Assembly (NCBI RefSeq): GCF_902150065.1
Contig: NC_043993.1
Coordinates: 1,640,501-1,704,500, forward strand
Direction: 5' to 3'
DNA: 64,000 bases
DNA from: Myripristis murdjan
Lineage: Eukaryota; Chordata; Actinopteri; Holocentriformes; Holocentridae
Shown here: positions 57,955 to 64,000 of the stretch, piece by piece
How positions within the stretch are numbered: the stretch's first letter is position 1
Layout of the letters: each line of letters opens with the position of its first letter
Program-made: the position numbers and the translations under genes
The notes under the pieces: model-generated
Seen by the model: the letters and a program-made list of their open reading frames with translations, nothing else
Told to the model about the DNA's origin: nothing
Databases searched by the model: none

Positions 57955-58250
57955 TATTTTTTTTTTTTTTTGCCCACAGCCCAAACTGCTCAAAGAGTGT
58001 CTTTCTTTTTAAGTAACTTAGTTAATGACAGGTTAATAATAGTTCATAATAACTTAATCCATAAACATGTAAAGCCTAGACAAAATAAATAAATAAATAA
58101 ATAAATAAATAAATTAGTCTATGGCACCCTATAAAATTATACACTGCATTAAGCGTAAATGTAAGCTGTGCATGTGAATGACATAAATCTACTACTATTA
58201 ACTACCACTACCAACAATTAATATAATCATTTAAAAAAAAAAAAAAAAAC
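56712..58250. other. H3-H1 spacer, no gene seen
   Basis: Contains (TTTA)n at 57613-57652, (TTTC)n at 57895-57955, and (AAAT)n at 58085-58113. From about 58260 it becomes paralogous to the H1 upstream DNA of the inverted arms. Confidence 0.7.
57895..57955. repeat. (TTTC)n microsatellite
   Basis: Uninterrupted TTTC tetranucleotides, a pure pyrimidine strand. Confidence 0.95.
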
Positions 58251-58952
58251 AATGGTCAGTCTGTTAACGTCCATGCTGCTGTGTAGGCCTACTATTTGCA
58301 GTGCAGACAGTAATTATTTATTTTTGTCCAAAACAAGCCTGATAACATCAGCATAAAATGCTAGGTAGAAAAACAGAATGTCTAGAGTATGTGAGCAGTT
58401 TACAAAATGTCCAGAAAACACACGACCCTCCCTCTAATGAAGCATGATATAAATGATTAACTACCATAGAGTACTATCATTATTTTGTTTGTCTGTTTTA
58501 ATGAATGAATCATAAATGAAGTAACGAATGTCTGTGTGTGACAACCGCAGTGACCATCTGTCCTTGAAGGTGTGCTGAACAGTCGCCACAGGCCACCGCC
58601 AACTTGAGTGTGTTTGCTGACACCGAAACAACTTCAGTTTAATACAAAACGATTGGTAATACATTTCTTTTTGGGGCGTTTTTCTCTGCATAAACGTGTT
58701 GGCCGTCAGGGAAAGTGCTTTTGTTGTGTATCTAATGCACTTTAAAGCATTTTAAAGAGAAATGTGGCCGAGCTGAGCCTCCCTCCGCGGTGAATATGTG
58801 AGGTTTGAAGCCTCCCAGCAGAAAACGCTGAAACCTTCGGGGCTCTGCGTGACTTCGATATGACGAGACACGAGTTTGCTGTCGGCTCCAGTCGCTATCT
58901 GCTTTCAGGATTTCTTCCAGGTGTGTATTTTTGTCGTTTTTGTGTGAAGAGA

Positions 58953-59034
58953 AAACACAAATGGCTCGACAATCCGGCTGCACGGGAGAGCGGCGGGATG
59001 GATGAGTCTACACGGTTCTCGTGTTGTGTATAAG
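58953..59034 (+). promoter_or_regulatory. H1 promoter (block 2): AAACACAAA and TATA
   Basis: AAACACAAA at 58953-58961 and TGTATAAG at 59027-59034, same layout as the other two H1 genes. Confidence 0.85.
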
Positions 59035-59113
59035 TCCCGCCCCCTGGCCTGAGCTCAGCATCAGTCCAGTCAGACTCAGTTTGCTGTGGATCGACCAGAC
59101 GACAGACAGGAAA

Positions 59114-59728
59114 ATGGCAGAAGTAGCTCCAGCCCCGGCTGCCGCCGCCCCGGCGAAAGCCCCCAAGAAGAAGAGCACCAAGCCCAAGAAGACCGGCCCC
59201 AGCGTCGGGGAGCTCATCGTGAAAGCCGTGTCCGCCTCCAAGGAGCGCGGCGGCGTCTCTCTGGCCGCCCTCAAGAAGGCTCTGGCCGCTGGGGGTTACG
59301 ACGTGGACAAGAACAAGGCCCGCGTCAAGATCGCCGTCAAGAAGTTGGTGACGAAAGGTACACTGCTTCAGACAAAGGGCACCGGGGCCTCCGGATCTTT
59401 CAAGCTCAACAAGAAGATCAAGGCTGACAAGCCCAAGAAGAAGCCCGCGGCCAAGAAGCCCGCAGCCAAACCCAAGAAAGCCGCCGCGAAGAAACCCAAA
59501 GCGGCCGCCAAGCCTAAGAAGGCCGCAGCCAAGAAACCCGCAGCCGCCAAGAAGTCTCCAAAGAAGGTCAAGAAGGCGGCAGCGCCCAAGAAAGCCGCCA
59601 AGAGCCCCAAGAAAGCAGCTAAGAAACCTGCTGCCAAAGCGAAGAAGCCCGCCGCTAAAGCCAAGAAGCCCGCGGTGAAGAAGGCCGCCAAGCCCAAAGC
59701 CAAGAAGGCAGCCCCCAAGAAGAAGTAA
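59114..59728 (+). CDS. Linker histone H1 (block 2)
   Basis: The 204-residue H1. The globular domain (about 24-101) is nearly the same as in the other two, with one visible change (SLAALKKAL rather than SLAAVKKAL). The N-tail is four residues shorter. The Lys/Ala tail is organised differently ([10 protein letters not shown] units near the end), so this is the most diverged H1. The frame is open 31 codons upstream across the TATA region, but MAEV is the conserved start. No intron. Stem-loop 28 bases after the stop. Confidence 0.97.
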   Translation: MAEVAPAPAAAAPAKAPKKKSTKPKKTGPSVGELIVKAVSASKERGGVSLAALKKALAAGGYDVDKNKARVKIAVKKLVTKGTLLQTKGTGASGSFKLNKKIKADKPKKKPAAKKPAAKPKKAAAKKPKAAAKPKKAAAKKPAAAKKSPKKVKKAAAPKKAAKSPKKAAKKPAAKAKKPAAKAKKPAVKKAAKPKAKKAAPKKK

Positions 59729-59756
59729 ACCTTCATGCAGCACCTCATCAACAAAA

Positions 59757-59772
59757 GGCTCTTTTAAGAGCC
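59757..59772 (+). terminator. Histone 3' stem-loop of H1 (block 2)
   Basis: GGCTCTTTTAAGAGCC, then ACACATTTTG and a purine run AAAAAAAAAAGAC. The other two H1 genes have TTCT in the loop. Confidence 0.95.
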
Positions 59773-60470
59773 ACACATTTTGAAAAAAAAAAGACAAACT
59801 CCTTGCGCTTGAGGTTTTTTTCAATATATCAAGACAAAACTGCATAGCCAAGGGGTGCTGAACGCAAGCTAAACTAAACTAAACCGTAGGAGAACAATGC
59901 AACTCACTTATTAGGAATTAAATGCAATACATTTACATTTCTCTTGTTTTCTACATAATGTCAAATGAACAGACAACTATGAAAATCTAAGTCTGATGAA
60001 TTAGTCTCTCTCCTTCCATATGACTGACAGAGTGACTGCATGCCAAAAAGAGAGGGAGAAGTGTATTGCACACTGACCCGACCCGATATCAAAGCGGGAT
60101 CAGAAGCTCCCTTCCTCAACTATATCAACGGGTTTAAGATAAATCACAATAATGCCATGCCCATGATTAGTTGTTCACTTCAATGAAAAAGCAGGAGGGG
60201 GAAAAAATAGCCATTGCTTTCACATATTCCGTTTTTTCACACTCTCTGTCATGGGAACAACTTAACCAGTCGGGTATGAATGAACAAAGATGAAAAAGAG
60301 AGAGGGAGGAGGGGTCACGAAATCTAAATGATAATAAAAAGGGCCGTGATATGTGTAGGTAACGTGGAAAGTGAGTTTAAGGTTTACAAGAGCAAATCAG
60401 CCAAAAGCTTGGTCCAAGTACAGCTCCAAAGAAAAAAAAAAAAAAAAAAAGGAGGCGGACTGCAGAGTTT
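59773..60470. other. H1-H4 spacer (block 2), no gene seen
   Basis: No coding frame or recognised repeat apart from a poly-A run at 60430-60450. The equivalent block 3 spacer has different sequence except next to H4. Confidence 0.65.
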
Positions 60471-60474
60471 GGCG

Positions 60475-60908
<434 letters not shown>

Positions 60909-60941
60909 ACAGGACCCACCGACACTGGCAAACAACACAAA

Positions 60942-60957
60942 GGCTCTTTTAAGAGCC
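60942..60957 (+). terminator. Histone 3' stem-loop of H4 (block 2)
   Basis: GGCTCTTTTAAGAGCC followed by ACCCACAATG and CAAGAGCTG, a good U7 downstream match. Confidence 0.96.
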
Positions 60958-62745
60958 ACCCACAATGCATACAAGAGCTGCTTCCTCTACTTATTCCGTT
61001 CATGCCTGCTTTAGTCGCTGCTGTCAGTAAACGTTCATTACTGTCATTTATGATATCACATAAACACGATGTGTGATCTCACGATCAAATTCTACATGCT
61101 CCAGTGTCACTCGTGTTAATCCATATTGCTCACACGCAACTTAGGAAACCTATGTTGCTTGGCCTAAATTGAGCCCGTCATGAAAACGAGCAAGCAGGCT
61201 CGATTGCTACAAATTTCCGCAACAGCAGTCTGAGTCATGAACCAGCACACTGGGTGATAAATGCGGAAGGTGCAGTGAAAATGTCGATGGGTTTCACAGG
61301 AGCTGTATAGCTAAAATGCATCCACTCGCTTGTCGCTTAAGATCCCTATACTGTCTACATTGAATGCAGTGTGAAAAATTCGTTCATTCATTGTTTCTGA
61401 GGATCAAGTAATGGTGAGCAAGGAAAACAATGGTGGTCAGCTGCGGTGGGGGAGGGGTGGCGGCGTTGTGTCACCCAGTGCAGACTACCCAGCCATCTCG
61501 AGAGTCAACTACAACAATTATTAATTTAATGTTTAGCAAGAAGAAAAGCTATGAGATGTCATTTTTTTGTCCTTTATTTACATAAGTGCCAAAGTCTTAG
61601 CAGGTACAAACATAGTATTCTTTTAATCCTATTTTTATTGTAACAGTGATAATGTTACAATGAAAATGGGATAAATAAAACAAATTAACAATTATCATTG
61701 AATGCAATACAAAATGTGCCTTTACTATTGTCAAGAAAGATTTTCCTCTTCAGTACACTTAGTGATTTACTCTTACCCTAGAGTAAATCATGTCATCAGA
61801 TTTTTTTAAAGAAACTGATCACTTAATATCACTCATAAAAATCTCGAACTTAATTTATTTAGATGTATAACGTGTTTATGTAGATAAATAATAATAAAAA
61901 CAATAATAATGTATGTGCACTACGTATAAATATGTGCATTAATACCACTTGTGCATTAATTCTATTTGTAAAAAAAAAAAAAAAAAACGTACATTATGTA
62001 TAAGTTTGTTTTTTTTTGTAAATGACAGTGTATTTCAGTGTCATTTGTTTATTTTGTATCTGTAAGCACTGCACACATTTGCACATGTTTTGATTTTTTC
62101 CAGTGATAAGGTTTTCCTTTTTTTAATGTAAAGGACAGAAGAGATTTTATTTTGAAATTGCGCTTTAATTTTGTAACTCGCCATAGCGGAAGTAAACTAC
62201 GTGCTCTGCTCTGCGCCAATGCAGTCTGCCAGATCTGTCACACAAAAGAACAACAACAACAAAACAATGTCTTCACATAAGTTTAAAATGCAGTTGCAAT
62301 TGTTAGAACTACGCTGAAGAAGATGTAGACACGATAAGGATTTAGCACCTCAGTTGGAGAGTGAACAAGGTATGAATGTGTAGTTTTATTCCATGATTTA
62401 TTATTTCTCTTAGCTTAATTACTATAGCTTGATTCAACGGTTTTAGGCTATTTTATTTGTTAACATGTCTTGGGCACTTTGATTCCTATATGTGTAATTG
62501 TGTTGTCATTTGTGACTGTATATGTGTATAGGCCTACTAGTGCATAGGAAAATATTTAAAGGACTAAACCAAGACATTTTGGGCATGTTTGTTGTTTTCT
62601 CTGACAGAAATATCTTCGTAAATGTAGATTGAGTTAATGTCGGTTGTGTGTTTCACTCAGCTCTTACAGTGTGGAATAGTGTGAAATTTGAATTAATTCA
62701 TGAAACATCAGTCGAAGAGTCCGACCATCGTCTTTCTGAGGATGC

Positions 62746-62784
<39 letters not shown>

Positions 62785-63056
62785 TGGCATATTTTTTCAG
62801 CAGGTGCCACGTGGTGGTCACTGAACCTGGGCCGTATTCAACGTAGACGTACCGATATGTAACGTCAAGCTAACAGAAACGATAAAGCTCTGAACAACCT
62901 GTTGCATTACGCTGCGAGTATGAAAGCCGAGAGGGCAATTCTCCTCGCGATTGTAGCCGAGGAACTGTCTGAGCAGGACCAGATCCCGTCTACGACGAGC
63001 CTTACCATTTTCCATTAACCCCCACCGAACTTGGTTGCAGTTCCACCATAATTCCA
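60958..63056. other. Right flank of the cluster, no gene supported
   Basis: Mostly AT-rich. Near 62170-62390 is a short patch with an ATG (62268) and a GTATGA donor-like site after AGTGAACAAG, which could be a first exon but has an early stop. A poly-T run lies at 62750-62783. Confidence 0.5.
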
Positions 63057-63701
63057 CTGGGGGTGATCGCGGGCGAGTGCAGAATGAATGGGGCTCTATG
63101 GAGCTAGAAGGCTAAATTTGTCTCTTACACCTGTTTATGGTTGAAAAATCGCAACCATGATTATGGTTGAAAAATCGCAAATACTGTTGTAGTTTCTGAA
63201 AGTTCAATATGGATTATAGGTTAAAAGTGAAATTAGCGAGAACTTATATTCTTTTGATTTCCTACAGGTTGGGCAGTTGTTGGCCATAACACACTAGCAT
63301 TTGCTAATGAATGCTGATTGGTCAGTGACGGACTTGCGGCTGTTTACGACAAGGGATCCCACTTGATGGCACCTGAAGACCAAGAGAATCTGGAAACACC
63401 ACTCTTAAGGAGGACTTTTCTATCAAAGTTGATATTTGTGTATACAGAGAATGTCTAATATAGCGTAGACGGGCTTTGGCCAAAGTGTCTCGAGTGTCTC
63501 CGTCTGGTCTCCGTTGATGGGCTCCGGAAATTGCCGTAAGACAGCACCTCTCGCGATTTGAAATGTGTGACGTCATCACACTTTTTGAACGGCTTTTTAG
63601 AACAGATAGGTGAACTACCCTATTTCCAGAGAAAAGTGGATTTTTAGGGGTGTATCCCCATAGACTCACATTCATTCTGTACTCGCCCGCGAGCGCCCTC
63701 A
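63057..63701. mobile_element. TIR element with about 40-bp inverted ends
   Basis: CGCGGGCGAGTGCAGAATGA on the left and, inverted on the right, CGCGGGCGAGTACAGAATGA, extending to CTCTATGG/GTCTATGG. About 645 bp, no transposase seen. Confidence 0.65.
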
Positions 63702-63796
63702 CATGGACAGAGATGTGTATCCGAGAACCGGAAGTTAGAAGAGAGTGGCACTTCTCCCTATATTAGAGATTCTCTGGCAGGACGTTACTTTACGCG

Positions 63797-63886
63797 CCCT
63801 GTGTTCCAAATCACGTACTTATACTTTTTACTTTTAGTATGTACTGCAGCTGCCCTTACAGAGTATGTAGTTTAGTATGAAATATG
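63797..63886. mobile_element. Partial MITE of the CCCTGCGTTCC family
   Basis: CCCTGTGTTCCAAATCACGT end and the family core TAGTATGTACTGCAGCTGCC; cut off by the next element. Confidence 0.75.
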
Positions 63887-64000
63887 CAGAGGTGGGTAGA
63901 GTAGCCAGAAATTGCACTCAAGTAAAAGTACTGTTACTTCAGAATAATATGACTCAAGTAGAAGTAAAAAGTAGTCATCCAAATACATCCAGATACATGA
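63887..64000. mobile_element. hAT-type MITE (ACTCAAGTAA-rich), runs off the window
   Basis: Starts CAGAGGTGGGTAGAGTAGCC followed by ACTCAAGTAAAAGTACTG-type repeats. Related to 30385-30560. Inserted in the preceding MITE. Confidence 0.65.

Noticed and set aside
57805-58092. Frame with F-L-S-F repeats
   Set aside because: Translation of the (TTTC)n microsatellite.
62268-62370. Possible first exon (ATG then a GTATGA donor-like site)
   Set aside because: A stop follows after about 17 codons and no downstream exon is seen.

Overview
The window looks like a teleost (probably percomorph) fish chromosome. It carries intronless replication-dependent histone genes of vertebrate type with 3' stem-loops in place of poly(A) signals, two vertebrate-type tRNA-Gln(CTG) genes, and fish-style mobile DNA: I/Nimb-like LINEs ending in (AAG)n, L2/Rex-like LINE ends, Tc1 and hAT elements, many MITEs and solo LTRs. 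No bacterial gene, CRISPR array or operon was seen. Family names are from recall of motifs; no database was searched.

Histones: there are 12 intact genes (3 H1, 3 H2A, 2 H2B, 2 H3.2, 2 H4) in three blocks. Block 1 (1-9 kb) is all on the minus strand: H1, H3, H2B, H2A, then tRNA-Gln(+). Block 3 (14-29 kb) is its mirror image on the plus strand: H2A, [H2B and H3 missing], H1, H4. Block 2 (45-61 kb) is H2B(-), H2A(-), tRNA-Gln(+), H3(+), H1(+), H4(+). The H1 parts of blocks 1 and 3 (1-3937 and 24708-28627) are near-identical inverted copies; the left copy runs off the window, which predicts an H4 gene just outside. Core-histone proteins read as identical between copies, so the spacers carry the history.

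Between H2A and H1 of block 3 sits a 9-kb nested stack: an I-type LINE (15421-24431) inserted in the H2A-H2B spacer with a 13-bp target duplication. It holds an internal inversion, a Tc1-type MITE, and a hAT element (19026-23245) with a spliced transposase, itself interrupted by a second hAT-ended element (20656-22435) that carries a Crypton/KIAA1958-like tyrosine-recombinase fragment. The stack is followed by a scrap of spacer, a 128-bp exact second copy of part of the LINE RNase H, and then the inverted arm. This looks like a rearrangement scar where H2B and H3 were lost.

From 30 to 41 kb is a second nest: an old minus-strand I-type LINE holding a probable mRNA retrocopy, which in turn holds a full-length plus-strand I-type LINE (32309-37549) with two long open frames, a 13-bp target duplication and an (AAG)n tail. 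The old LINE also holds an L2/Rex-like LINE broken by a hAT element. After it come a THAP-domain gene with an in-frame stop (41.8-42.9 kb), a hAT MITE with a perfect target duplication (44333-44940), block 2, a TIR element with an L2-type LINE inside (48.7-51.1 kb), a TA-flanked 1.7-kb element (52933-54635) and more MITEs to the end.

How it works together: the histone genes share S-phase promoter parts (H1 AAACACAAA box, H2B octamer, paired CCAAT boxes, TATA) and the stem-loop plus purine-rich downstream element that direct U7-dependent 3' processing. Because the three blocks are paralogous, each serves as an empty-site reference for insertions in the others.
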